Positions 1 through 7,894 of a stretch of 53,100 nucleotides of DNA are shown piece after piece. Location: positions 1 through 53,100 of the forward strand of contig JAFQMA010000021.1 in assembly GCA_017414535.1 (NCBI GenBank). The letters run 5' to 3'. The position numbers and the translations under genes were made by a program. The first letter of the stretch is position 1, and every line of letters starts with the position of its first letter. This DNA is from Clostridia bacterium (GTDB lineage Bacteria; Bacillota; Clostridia; Oscillospirales; SIG627). The notes beneath the pieces were generated by a model. That model saw only the letters and a program-made list of their open reading frames with translations. It did not search any database and was not told where the DNA came from.

Positions 1-1431
1 AACGTGGGTGACAACGTCGGTGACGTTGCAGGCATGGGCGCCGACCTTTATGAATCCTACGTCGGATCTATTCTATCCGCCTCTGCGCTGGGCACCGTAG
101 CGTTCGAAAACAACATCTCTGCTTTGGCTCTTCCCTTCCTCTTGGCCGTTCTGGGCATCTTCTGCTCTGTCATCGGTACCTTCCTGGTAAAGACCAAGGA
201 GGGCGCAACTCAGAAGAATCTGCTCCGTGCCTTGAGCCGCGGTACAAACTTTTCTGCTATTTTGATTGCCGTACTGTCCTTCCCGCTGGTTTGGCTGGTT
301 CTGGGCAAGGAAAACCTCGTCTTCTTCGTACCGATCCTGGCTGGTCTGGTCAGCGGCGTTCTTATCGGCCAAGCAACGGAATACTTTACCTCCGATACGT
401 ATAAGCCCACCAAGAAGCTTGCATCTTCCTCTGAGACGGGATCCGCTACCTTGATCATCAGCGGCCTTTCCATCGGAATGCTTTCCACTGCACTTCCCGT
501 CCTGATCGTGGCGGTATGTATCATCGTATCCTTCTTCGCTACCGGTGGAATGGGAAATGCAAACCACGGCCTTTTCGGCATCGGCCTTGCCGCAGTCGGT
601 ATGCTTTCTACCTTGGGTATCACCCTTGCAACCGACGCATACGGTCCTGTTGCTGATAACGCAGGCGGTATTGCACAGATGGCCGGCCTTGAGGAAAGCG
701 TCCGTGAGCGCACCGATGCACTGGACTCCCTCGGCAATACCACTGCTGCTACCGGTAAGGGCTTTGCCATCGGCTCCGCCGCTCTGACTGCGCTGGCTCT
801 GCTGGCAAGCTACATTGATCAGGTAAAATCCATGGGTGCCGAGGCCGCAGAGGCGATCTCGAATCTTAGCCTCATCAATCCCACCGTTCTCGTCGGTCTC
901 TTCATCGGCGCCTGCGTTCCCTTCGTATTTGCAGCACTGACCATGGAATCTGTGGGCAGAGCAGCTCAGAGTGTCGTACAGGAGGCAAGAAGACAGTTCC
1001 GTGAGATCACCGGTCTTCTGGACGGAAAAGCCGATGCAGACTATGCAAGATGCGTTGACCTGTGCACGCGCTCCAGCTTGAAGGAAATGATCCTACCCGC
1101 CGTTTTGGCTATCGTCGCTCCCGTCGTTACGGGTCTTGTGCTTGGCGTAACGGGCGTCGTAGGTCTTTTGGCAGGCGCTACCGCTACGGGCTTCCTTTTG
1201 GCCATCTTTATGTCCAACTCCGGCGGCTCCTGGGATAACGCAAAAAAATACATTGAGGGCGGTAATTTCGGCGGCAAGGGCTCCGATCAGCACAAAGCTG
1301 CCGTTGTGGGCGATACCGTAGGCGATCCCTTTAAGGATACCGCAGGTCCTGCCATCAACATTCTCATCAAGCTTCTTTCCACCGTCTCCATCATCTTTGC
1401 TGCCATCGTAGCAAACTACAGCATTTTCTAA
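1..1431 (+). CDS. hppA: Membrane-bound pyrophosphatase, C-terminal part
   Basis: Ion-pumping membrane pyrophosphatase, which couples pyrophosphate hydrolysis to H+ or Na+ export. The gene is cut by the window start: the frame is open from base 1 and gives 476 residues, about two thirds of the usual 650-700. The first residues carry the hallmark catalytic signature NVGDNVGDVAGMGADLYESY, and a second acidic motif, GDTVGDPFKDTAGPAINI, is near the C-terminus. The intervening protein is strongly hydrophobic with many membrane segments. The segment GNTTAATGKG has Ala where K+-independent enzymes have Lys, which by family rules points to the K+-dependent class. Whether it pumps H+ or Na+ cannot be decided here because upstream helices are missing. 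It converges on pflA, with which it shares a terminator. Confidence 0.95.
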   Translation, partial: NVGDNVGDVAGMGADLYESYVGSILSASALGTVAFENNISALALPFLLAVLGIFCSVIGTFLVKTKEGATQKNLLRALSRGTNFSAILIAVLSFPLVWLVLGKENLVFFVPILAGLVSGVLIGQATEYFTSDTYKPTKKLASSSETGSATLIISGLSIGMLSTALPVLIVAVCIIVSFFATGGMGNANHGLFGIGLAAVGMLSTLGITLATDAYGPVADNAGGIAQMAGLEESVRERTDALDSLGNTTAATGKGFAIGSAALTALALLASYIDQVKSMGAEAAEAISNLSLINPTVLVGLFIGACVPFVFAALTMESVGRAAQSVVQEARRQFREITGLLDGKADADYARCVDLCTRSSLKEMILPAVLAIVAPVVTGLVLGVTGVVGLLAGATATGFLLAIFMSNSGGSWDNAKKYIEGGNFGGKGSDQHKAAVVGDTVGDPFKDTAGPAINILIKLLSTVSIIFAAIVANYSIF

Positions 1432-1444
1432 CAATTAAAGAAAA

Positions 1445-1477
1445 GAAGCGAACGATTACTCGTTCGCTTCTTTTTTT
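1445..1477. terminator. Bidirectional terminator between hppA and pflA
   Basis: An 11-bp perfect stem (1445-1455 with 1460-1470) closes a TTAC loop and is followed by seven T on the plus strand and an A-run on the other side. It ends hppA. On the minus strand the stop codon and last codons of pflA lie inside the structure, so the same hairpin can serve both converging genes. Confidence 0.85.
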
Positions 1478-2178
1478 GCGTTAACGTACTCTTGCAGCAC
1501 CGATAGACGTTCGGGATCCATTGCAGAGGTATGGATCAAGGGATTCGCCACACCAAGCTTTTCATACTTGTGAAAGCCGAGGCAATGGAAGCCCAAAAGC
1601 TCATATTTTGTTACACAGGAATAATTTGAAAGAACTGCGAGATAGCGATCCAGCCATTCTTCCGAATCATTGATTCCGGGCACGATCACTGTGCGGATCA
1701 CCGCAGGTTTTCCAACCTGCTCTAAATAGGCCAGGAAGGACAGGGGCAACTTGATGGAAGAGTGAGTATATTTTTGATAGCTCTCCTCGTCCGGAAACTT
1801 CAGATCCAGAAGAACCGAGCTTGCACCGTTCACAGCCGCTTTGACATCCTCCGACAAGGGAACGGCTCCCGAGGTATCCAGTATATAGGAAATGCTTTCT
1901 TTCCTTAAAAGGGGTACAACGGATGCGATGAAGGAGGCTTGTATGAGAGGCTCTCCTCCGCTGAAGGTGATTCCTCCGCGATCGCCGAAATAGGGCTTGA
2001 AGCGAGCTACCTTTTTAACCAAGGCCTCCCCCTCCGTGGGCGTACCGCCGTGCTGCCAGGTATCGGGATTGTGACAGTAAACGCAGCGCAAGGGACAGCC
2101 GGAGAGAAAGACGGCGCAGCGCACTCCTTCCCCATCGACAGCCGCAAGGCTTTCGATGGAATGAATATAGCCCTGCAC
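1456..2178 (-). CDS. pflA: Pyruvate formate-lyase activating enzyme (radical SAM)
   Basis: Radical SAM enzyme that installs the glycyl radical on PflB using S-adenosylmethionine. The cluster motif is visible as GCPLRCVYCHNPDTW (CxxxCxxC), followed by the SAM-binding GGITFSGGEPL. With a GTG start at 2178 the protein is 240 residues, the normal PflA length. I chose this GTG because it lies one base after the pflB stop codon, with GAGAAG upstream as ribosome site, and because VQGYIHSIES matches the family N-terminus. The longer open frame (to 2268) merely runs through the end of pflB. pflB and pflA are therefore translationally coupled. Confidence 0.93.
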   Translation of the reverse strand: MQGYIHSIESLAAVDGEGVRCAVFLSGCPLRCVYCHNPDTWQHGGTPTEGEALVKKVARFKPYFGDRGGITFSGGEPLIQASFIASVVPLLRKESISYILDTSGAVPLSEDVKAAVNGASSVLLDLKFPDEESYQKYTHSSIKLPLSFLAYLEQVGKPAVIRTVIVPGINDSEEWLDRYLAVLSNYSCVTKYELLGFHCLGFHKYEKLGVANPLIHTSAMDPERLSVLQEYVNAKKEANE

Positions 2179-2179
2179 G

Positions 2180-4405
2180 TTACATCTTCTCGTGGAAGGT
2201 ACGGGAAATGACCTCCCTTTGCTTATCGGGGGTGAGCTTATTGAAGTTGACCGCGTAGCCGCTGACACGGATGGTCAGATTGGGATAGCGCTCGGGATGC
2301 TCCATGGCCTCCACCAGCTTTTCGCGGTTGAGAACGTTTACGTTCAAATGATGGGCGTTCTGGGCAAAGTAGCCGTCAAGGACCTGTACCAGATTCTCAA
2401 GTCTTGCTTCCTGAGTGGCGCCCAGCGCTGCGGGCGTGATGGAGAAGGTATTGGAGATACCGTCCCGGCAGCAATCGTAAGGGATCTTGGCAACGGAATT
2501 GAGAGAGGACAAAGCTCCCTCACAGTCTCTGCCGTGCATGGGATTGGCCCCGGGCGCAAAAGGCTCGCCTGCTTTTCTGCCATCAGGCGTGGAGCCTGTT
2601 TTCTTACCGTAAACCACGTTGGAGGTAATAGTCAGAAGAGACAGAGTATGCTTAGCACCGCGATAGGCGGGGGTCTTAATCAACTCATTATAGAAGAACT
2701 CTGCAACAAAGCGTGCAATATCATCCACGCGGTCATCATCGTTTCCGAAACGAGGATACTCACCCTCGGTCTTAAAATCAACGATCAGGCCGCGCTCGTC
2801 CTTAACGGGAGTAACACGGGCAAATTTGATGGCACTGAGGCTATCCGCCAGAACGGAAAAGCCGCTGATGCCGAAGGCCATCAGGCGTTCCGGCTCCACG
2901 TCGTGGAAGGACATCATCAATCTTTCATAGGCATAACGGTCGTGCATATAGTGAATAACGTTCATCGTATTCACGTAGAGCTTTGCCATCCAGGAGGCAT
3001 AGCACTTAAAGGCGTCCATCACGCGATCGTAGTCCAGTTCCTCTTCGGGGAACACCTCTCCAACGGGCGCGATCTGCTCGCCGTGGATCTCATCCTTGCC
3101 GCCGTTGAGTGCCATGAGAAGCACCTTGGCAAGGTTACACCGTGCACCGAAAAACTGCATCTGCTTTCCGGTTTTCATGGCAGAAACACAGCAAGCGATG
3201 GAATAATCGTCGCCATAGTCCTTGCGCATCACATCATCGTTTTCATACTGCAGGGCATCCGTATCGATGGAAGCTTGACAGCAGAAGCGCTTGAAGGCAG
3301 TGGGCAGTGCCTTCGCCCAAAGCACGGTAATATTGGGCTCGGCAGAGGGACCGAGGTTATAAAGGGTCTGAATGAAGCGGAAGCAGGTCTTGGTAACGAG
3401 GGGCTTTCCTTCCTCCGTCATACCGCCCAAAGACAAGGTCACCCAAACGGGATCTCCCGCAAAAAGCTCGTTATATTCGGGAGTGCGCAGATGACGAACG
3501 AGACGCATTTTCAGCACGAGATCATCCACGATCTCCTGGGCATCACCTTCGGTAAGAACGCCTGCCTGCAGATCGCGTTCAAAATAAATATCAAGGAAGG
3601 AGGAAATGCGACCGATGCTGTTTGCCGCACCGTTCTGCTCCTTCACGGCACCGAGATAACCGAAATACAACCACTGGACTGCCTCACGGGCCGTAGCGGC
3701 GGGACGAGTAATATCGCAGCCGTAAGAAGCGGCCATTTCCACCAGCTGTCCCATAAATTCGATCTGGCGCTCAATATCCTCCAAAAGGCGGATGGTCTCC
3801 TCGGTCATTTCTCTTTCGCCAATGCGCGCCTTATCCTTTTTGCGCTCCGCGATCAGATACTGCATGCCGTAGAGGGCTATTCTGCGATAGTCACCAACGA
3901 TGCGGCCGCGGGCATAGGCATCGGGAAGGCCCGTAAGAACACCGGCGTGGCGTGCCTTTTTCATGGTGTCGGTATAAACGCGAAAAACACCCGTGTTATG
4001 AGTGGTGCGGTATTTAAACTCGTTTTTGATATTTTCGCCGATCTCAAAGCCGTAGGCTTGACAGGCCTGCACCGCATTACGGAAGCCCGCAAAGGGGTTA
4101 ACGGCACGCTTTAAGGGACGGTCGGTCTGAAGGCCGACAATAATATCGTCCTCGCGGATGACGTAGCCGGGATCGAAGGTCAAGAGTGAAGATACCTTCT
4201 CCGTATCAACGTCCAACACTCCTCCCTTTTCATTTTCCAGACGGAGGAGGCGCTCCACTTCGGCCTTCACGCGGTCGGTGCGGGGCGTAGTTCCGCATAG
4301 GAAGGACTCGTCACCCTCATACGGAGTTACGTTGGTAAGAATAAAATCACGCACATTGATCTCTTCCTGCCATATTCCCTTTCGGAAGCGATTCCACTGT
4401 TCCAT
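2180..4405 (-). CDS. pflB: Formate acetyltransferase (pyruvate formate-lyase)
   Basis: Glycyl-radical enzyme converting pyruvate and CoA to acetyl-CoA and formate, central to anaerobic sugar fermentation. The 741-residue product has the adjacent active-site cysteines at C405-C406 ([16 protein letters not shown]) and the C-terminal radical-glycine motif RVSGYAV with Gly716. The ATG at 4405 is preceded by AAGGAG and gives the expected N-terminus MEQWNRF. An in-frame ATG exists at 4477 and would add 24 residues that are poorly conserved-looking and run through a terminator-like hairpin; see the leader entry. pflA follows one base after the stop. Confidence 0.97.
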   Translation of the reverse strand: MEQWNRFRKGIWQEEINVRDFILTNVTPYEGDESFLCGTTPRTDRVKAEVERLLRLENEKGGVLDVDTEKVSSLLTFDPGYVIREDDIIVGLQTDRPLKRAVNPFAGFRNAVQACQAYGFEIGENIKNEFKYRTTHNTGVFRVYTDTMKKARHAGVLTGLPDAYARGRIVGDYRRIALYGMQYLIAERKKDKARIGEREMTEETIRLLEDIERQIEFMGQLVEMAASYGCDITRPAATAREAVQWLYFGYLGAVKEQNGAANSIGRISSFLDIYFERDLQAGVLTEGDAQEIVDDLVLKMRLVRHLRTPEYNELFAGDPVWVTLSLGGMTEEGKPLVTKTCFRFIQTLYNLGPSAEPNITVLWAKALPTAFKRFCCQASIDTDALQYENDDVMRKDYGDDYSIACCVSAMKTGKQMQFFGARCNLAKVLLMALNGGKDEIHGEQIAPVGEVFPEEELDYDRVMDAFKCYASWMAKLYVNTMNVIHYMHDRYAYERLMMSFHDVEPERLMAFGISGFSVLADSLSAIKFARVTPVKDERGLIVDFKTEGEYPRFGNDDDRVDDIARFVAEFFYNELIKTPAYRGAKHTLSLLTITSNVVYGKKTGSTPDGRKAGEPFAPGANPMHGRDCEGALSSLNSVAKIPYDCCRDGISNTFSITPAALGATQEARLENLVQVLDGYFAQNAHHLNVNVLNREKLVEAMEHPERYPNLTIRVSGYAVNFNKLTPDKQREVISRTFHEKM

Positions 4406-4421
4406 AATATTCTCCTTTTCC

Positions 4422-4520
4422 ATAAAAACAAAAAGACATCCTGCCCAGCAGGATGCCCAGACGGTCGGCGTATTCATCCTTGTTCCATCATAGTACTCTA
4501 TGTTCCGTCAGTAGCAAGGA
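4422..4520 (-). promoter_or_regulatory. Structured pflB leader with terminator-like hairpin
   Basis: Between the pflB promoter and its ribosome site the transcript contains, in order: TCCTTG (4515-4520), a small hairpin CATAG-AGTA-CTATG, CAAGGA (4477-4482) complementary to the first element, and an 8-bp hairpin with a 3-base loop (4437-4455) followed at once by TCTTTTTGTTTTT. The last element has the form of an intrinsic terminator placed about 30 bases before the pflB start codon. A frame starting at 4477 ([14 protein letters not shown]...) crosses this hairpin in frame with pflB without a stop. Attenuation is inferred, not shown. Confidence 0.55.
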
Positions 4521-4527
4521 CAAATAT

Positions 4528-4556
4528 ATTATAACAAGGGAATGTGTTTTTGTCAA
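4528..4556 (-). promoter_or_regulatory. Promoter for pflB-pflA
   Basis: Perfect sigma-A consensus reading leftward: TTGACA (4551-4556), 17-base spacer, TATAAT (4528-4533). Transcription should start near 4521, giving a leader of about 115 bases. Confidence 0.85.
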
Positions 4557-4584
4557 AGGTTTTTTATTACTTTTCATACACTTC

Positions 4585-4613
4585 TTGCATTCCACGGAAA
4601 AATATGATATACT
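4585..4613 (+). promoter_or_regulatory. Promoter for the CysK-like gene
   Basis: TTGCAT (4585-4590), 17-base spacer, TATACT (4608-4613), about 40 bases before the start codon at 4655. Confidence 0.65.
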
Positions 4614-4654
4614 TTTGAAGAATTTATCGAAGATATGCTTAGAAAGGCAATTTC

Positions 4655-5590
4655 ATGATCTGCAATTCCATCTTAGACGCTATGGGAAACACTCCTCTGA
4701 TCCGTTTGAGGCATCTTCCCGACGATGACAGTGCCCAGATCCTTGTAAAATTTGAAGGATTGAACGTTGGAGGCTCTATCAAAACGCGCACTGCGCTCAA
4801 TATGATAGAAGATGCGGAAAAGAAAGGGCTTCTCTCCCCCGATACCGTCATTGTAGAGCCCACCAGCGGAAATCAAGGCATCGGTCTGGCATTGGTCGGC
4901 GCGGTAAAGGGCTACAGGGTGAAGATCATTATGCCCGACTCCGTAAGCCTTGAAAGAAAAAAACTTGTGGAGCAGTACGGAGCAGAGGTGATCCTGGTAC
5001 ACGATGCGGGGAACATCGGCGCTTGCATTGAGGAATGTGTTTCTCTTGCCCTGAGAATGCGCGAGAAGGATCCCAACGTATTCGTGCCTCAACAGTTTGA
5101 GAATCCCGCTAACCCTGCCATTCAAAGAGAAAGCACTGCGACGGAGATCCTGCAACAGGCAGAGGGTGTGACTATTCACGGCTTCTGTGCCGGCATCGGT
5201 ACAGGCGGTACCATCACCGGTATAGGTGAGGTGTTGAAGGCGCACAATCCCGAACTCCTCATCTGGGCAGTCGAGCCCGAAAATGCCGCGATCCTTTCGG
5301 GCGGCTCCATCGGTACCCACATTCAAATGGGCATCGGCGACGGTGTCATCCCCGACATTCTTAACCGTGATATTATCGACGACGTTTGCATCGTCAAGGA
5401 CGACGATGCACTGCGCGTTTCCCGCGAGTTGGCTTGGCGCGAGGGTATTCTCTGCGGCATTTCCAGCGGAACCAACGTAGCCGCAGCACTGAGGCTTGCC
5501 AAGCTTTTAGGCAAAGGAAAAACTGTGGTAACCGTACTTCCCGACACGGCGGAGCGCTATTTTTCCACCCCACTTTTTGAAAAGGAATGA
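4655..5590 (+). CDS. Cysteine synthase-family PLP enzyme, variant active site
   Basis: PLP-dependent beta-replacement enzyme of the CysK/CBS fold, 311 residues. The N-terminal NSILDAMGNTPLIRL and the phosphate loop GIGTGGTITG are typical, and SSGTNVAA lies near the C-terminus. Two canonical motifs differ: the lysine motif reads GGSIKTRTA instead of SxKDR, and the substrate loop reads PTSGNQG instead of TSGNTG. The lysine that binds PLP is kept. The Thr-to-Gln change lies in the loop that contacts the amino-acid substrate, so a substrate other than O-acetylserine is possible (inference). It stands alone with its own promoter, AAAGG ribosome site and terminator. A canonical paralogue is at 44192-45109. 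Confidence 0.85.
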   Translation: MICNSILDAMGNTPLIRLRHLPDDDSAQILVKFEGLNVGGSIKTRTALNMIEDAEKKGLLSPDTVIVEPTSGNQGIGLALVGAVKGYRVKIIMPDSVSLERKKLVEQYGAEVILVHDAGNIGACIEECVSLALRMREKDPNVFVPQQFENPANPAIQRESTATEILQQAEGVTIHGFCAGIGTGGTITGIGEVLKAHNPELLIWAVEPENAAILSGGSIGTHIQMGIGDGVIPDILNRDIIDDVCIVKDDDALRVSRELAWREGILCGISSGTNVAAALRLAKLLGKGKTVVTVLPDTAERYFSTPLFEKE

Positions 5591-5595
5591 GCCGA

Positions 5596-5621
5596 AACGG
5601 ATGCATAGGCATCCGTTTTTT
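5596..5621 (+). terminator. Terminator after the CysK-like gene
   Basis: Stem AACGGATGC / GCATCCGTT with ATAG loop, followed by T residues, starting six bases after the stop codon. Confidence 0.85.
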
Positions 5622-5697
5622 GGCAAAGGTACAATACGGAAAATGAAAAACATCGAAACCGTATAACAATTGGTTTGTGCAAATTTCACACAATATC

Positions 5698-5725
5698 AAA
5701 AAAAGCACCCGCCCTCCGGCGGGTG
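5698..5725 (-). terminator. Terminator of the AraC-type gene
   Basis: Stem CACCCGCC / GGCGGGTG with a 4-base loop, flanked by an A-run on the left (T-run for leftward transcription) and a T-rich stretch on the right, so it may work both ways. Confidence 0.8.
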
Positions 5726-5732
5726 TCATTTT

Positions 5733-6635
5733 TTATTTTTTAGGGAAGGAAAAGCTGTTGACCGAATCCGCAAATTCCGAGGGAGTCATGCCCGAGACTG
5801 CCTTAAATCGGCGAGAAAAATAATGGATAGAGGAGAAGGAAAGGCGCTGTGCTATCTCAGAAAAATTTAGTTTCTTTTCGCGGATCATCTCCTTGGCGCG
5901 GTCGATCTTCATACGCTGGAAGTGCTGCATGGCGCCACAGCCCACCTTATGCTGAAATAGCTTTTGGAGAGAGGATTCACTGATAAAGAACTTTTTCTGC
6001 AGGTCCTTACTGGTCAGATCCTTTTCCACGTTTTCCAGCATATACTCACAGATCTGACGCAAACGGATCTCATCCTTTCTGCGACGGGCATTGGGCGTGG
6101 GCTGGTCGGCATGAGCCGCGCTTTGTAAACCATAGCGACGGATCAGGGAAATAAAAAGCATTTCAAGGTTTAATTCAATGAGTTGCTCCGCGCCGAAGGG
6201 GCTGTTTTCCTTGCGCACCAGCTCCTCGGTATACGGATCGCCCAAAGGGGAGGAAAAGGCTTCCCTGCCCGCCTCGATCACGCTTGCCATGCAGGCCTTT
6301 TCATGCTCATTGCAGACCATGACCTTGCCGGCAACATCGAAAAGCTCGGGAGTGGAGGAGGAAAAGGTAACGATAACGGAATTGGGCGCATTGGTACCGT
6401 TGCCCCGCACGTTATGAAATTCCATAGGCTTATGAACGAACATAGAGCCCTGGGGCAGAATGATCTCATTGGTATCGGCAGTGATGACAAGCTCGCTCTT
6501 ATCCGCGTAGATAAACTCCCAAAAATCGTGGAGCTCGCCGGAAAAAGAAAAATCCACTGCGTATTCAAAATAATGGACGGAGATCACGTCGTCCACACAC
6601 ATATCCTGCCGAAGCACCGTTTTTTTGTAATCCAT
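5733..6635 (-). CDS. AraC-family transcriptional regulator
   Basis: Predicted sugar-responsive DNA-binding regulator of 300 residues. The N-terminal half resembles an AraC cupin sensor (HDFWEFIYADKSELVI, then LPQGSMFVHKPMEFHNV). The C-terminal ~100 residues form the two helix-turn-helix units of the AraC domain, ending in the diagnostic IAQRLSFSSIHYFSRRFK and GMTPSEF. The ATG at 6635 is chosen because AGGAGG precedes it at good spacing; 35 further upstream residues in the open frame are hydrophobic junk with no ribosome site. It is divergent from nagA, so control of the nagA-ROK pair is a reasonable inference; its ligand is unknown. Confidence 0.88.
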   Translation of the reverse strand: MDYKKTVLRQDMCVDDVISVHYFEYAVDFSFSGELHDFWEFIYADKSELVITADTNEIILPQGSMFVHKPMEFHNVRGNGTNAPNSVIVTFSSSTPELFDVAGKVMVCNEHEKACMASVIEAGREAFSSPLGDPYTEELVRKENSPFGAEQLIELNLEMLFISLIRRYGLQSAAHADQPTPNARRRKDEIRLRQICEYMLENVEKDLTSKDLQKKFFISESSLQKLFQHKVGCGAMQHFQRMKIDRAKEMIREKKLNFSEIAQRLSFSSIHYFSRRFKAVSGMTPSEFADSVNSFSFPKK

Positions 6636-6747
6636 ACTGATCCCTCCTGACAACAGAATAATACATAAAACGGAAAAATGCAATAGGTTTTTACTGAAAA
6701 ATACAAATAATACCCGAAATCGTTTACCAAAAAAGCGCAAGACTTAC

Positions 6748-6776
6748 TTTTCAAACGAAGTGCCGTATGATATAAT
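6748..6776 (+). promoter_or_regulatory. Promoter for nagA-ROK
   Basis: TATAAT at 6771-6776 with a weak -35 (TTTTCA, 6748-6753) at 17 bases. A weak -35 with a good -10 fits an activator-dependent promoter next to the divergent AraC-type gene. Confidence 0.55.
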
Positions 6777-6814
6777 CATACTGTCTCTATATGCATTATA
6801 GGAAAGGAGAGGCT

Positions 6815-7894
6815 ATGAAGACTGTCATCAAAAACGCCCTTCTCCACGGCAAGATCGTCAACGTTGTGGCAGAGGGCGGCAAGATCATATCAATCAACAC
6901 GGAAAAGGGGCTGAGCGGTATTGATGCAGACGGACGCCGCATCGTCCCCGGCATGATCGAGGTACATGCTCACGGCTGTATCGGCATGGATGCACTGGAT
7001 GGGGATTTTGAGCCCATGTGCGACTTTTTGGCGCGCAGAGGAACGACGACCTGGTATCCCACCACCATGACCATGGACTCGGAAACACTCATTGAGGTGA
7101 CCCATAAGAAAACGGACTTTGCGGGAACGAAGATCCCCGGCTTTCATCTGGAGGGTCCCTATCTTTCCGTAAAATATAAAGGGGCTCAGAACGAAGCTTA
7201 CATCAAGTCACCCGACTATGAGGAATTCAAAAAATTCGGTAAGGTAAAGATGATTACTGTGGCCCCCGAGCGCGAGGGCAGCATGGACTTCATCCGCCGC
7301 ATCACAGGCGAAGGCGTCGTCGTAGCGCTGGGACACACCGATACGGATTACGACACGGCCATAGAAGCCATTGAAAACGGCGCAAGTTGTCTGACTCACA
7401 CCTTCAACGCCATGAACGGACTTCACCACAGAAAGCCCGGCCCCATCGGTGCAGGCTGTGAAAAGAACATCTGGGCCCAGATCATCTGCGACGGCATCCA
7501 CGTGCACAAGGCAAGCTTCCTTGCTGCATGGCGCATGTTCGGTACGGACCGACTGACCCTCATCAGCGATGCCATCCGTCCCGCAGGTCTGCCCGAGGGA
7601 ACGGAATCCGAATCGGGTGGCATTCCCGTGGTGGTAAGAGACGGCGCCGTTTACTTAAAGGACAGCGACACCTTGGGTGGCAGCGGCTCCATCCTATGGA
7701 ACTGCGTGCAATGCGCCGTGAAGATGGGCATCCCCTTTGACGATGCGGTCACTATGGCTACCCGCACCCCCGCCCGCCTAATGGGCCTGAATAAGGGCGA
7801 GATCCGCGAGGGATTTGATGCGGATCTGCTCCTTGTTGACGATAATATGGAGATCGACAGCGTGTTCATCTCCGGAGAGAGGTATGGAGAATGA
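6815..7894 (+). CDS. nagA: N-acetylglucosamine-6-phosphate deacetylase
   Basis: Amidohydrolase removing acetate from GlcNAc-6-phosphate, an early step in amino-sugar use and peptidoglycan recycling. The 359-residue protein shows the metal motif VHAHGCIGMDA (His51, His53), HLEGPYLS with the metal-binding Glu, GHTDTDYDTA, the substrate loop THTFNAMNGLHHRKPG, and the catalytic Asp in LISDAIRPAG. The ATG at 6815 follows AAGGAGAGG; an upstream ATG at 6791 lacks a ribosome site. Its stop overlaps the start of the ROK-type gene by four bases (ATGA), so the two are co-translated. Confidence 0.95.
   Translation: MKTVIKNALLHGKIVNVVAEGGKIISINTEKGLSGIDADGRRIVPGMIEVHAHGCIGMDALDGDFEPMCDFLARRGTTTWYPTTMTMDSETLIEVTHKKTDFAGTKIPGFHLEGPYLSVKYKGAQNEAYIKSPDYEEFKKFGKVKMITVAPEREGSMDFIRRITGEGVVVALGHTDTDYDTAIEAIENGASCLTHTFNAMNGLHHRKPGPIGAGCEKNIWAQIICDGIHVHKASFLAAWRMFGTDRLTLISDAIRPAGLPEGTESESGGIPVVVRDGAVYLKDSDTLGGSGSILWNCVQCAVKMGIPFDDAVTMATRTPARLMGLNKGEIREGFDADLLLVDDNMEIDSVFISGERYGE

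Noticed and set aside
2192..4114. 640-residue open frame on the plus strand opposite pflB
   Set aside because: Shadow of pflB codon usage; pflB has all catalytic motifs, promoter and ribosome site, the shadow has none.
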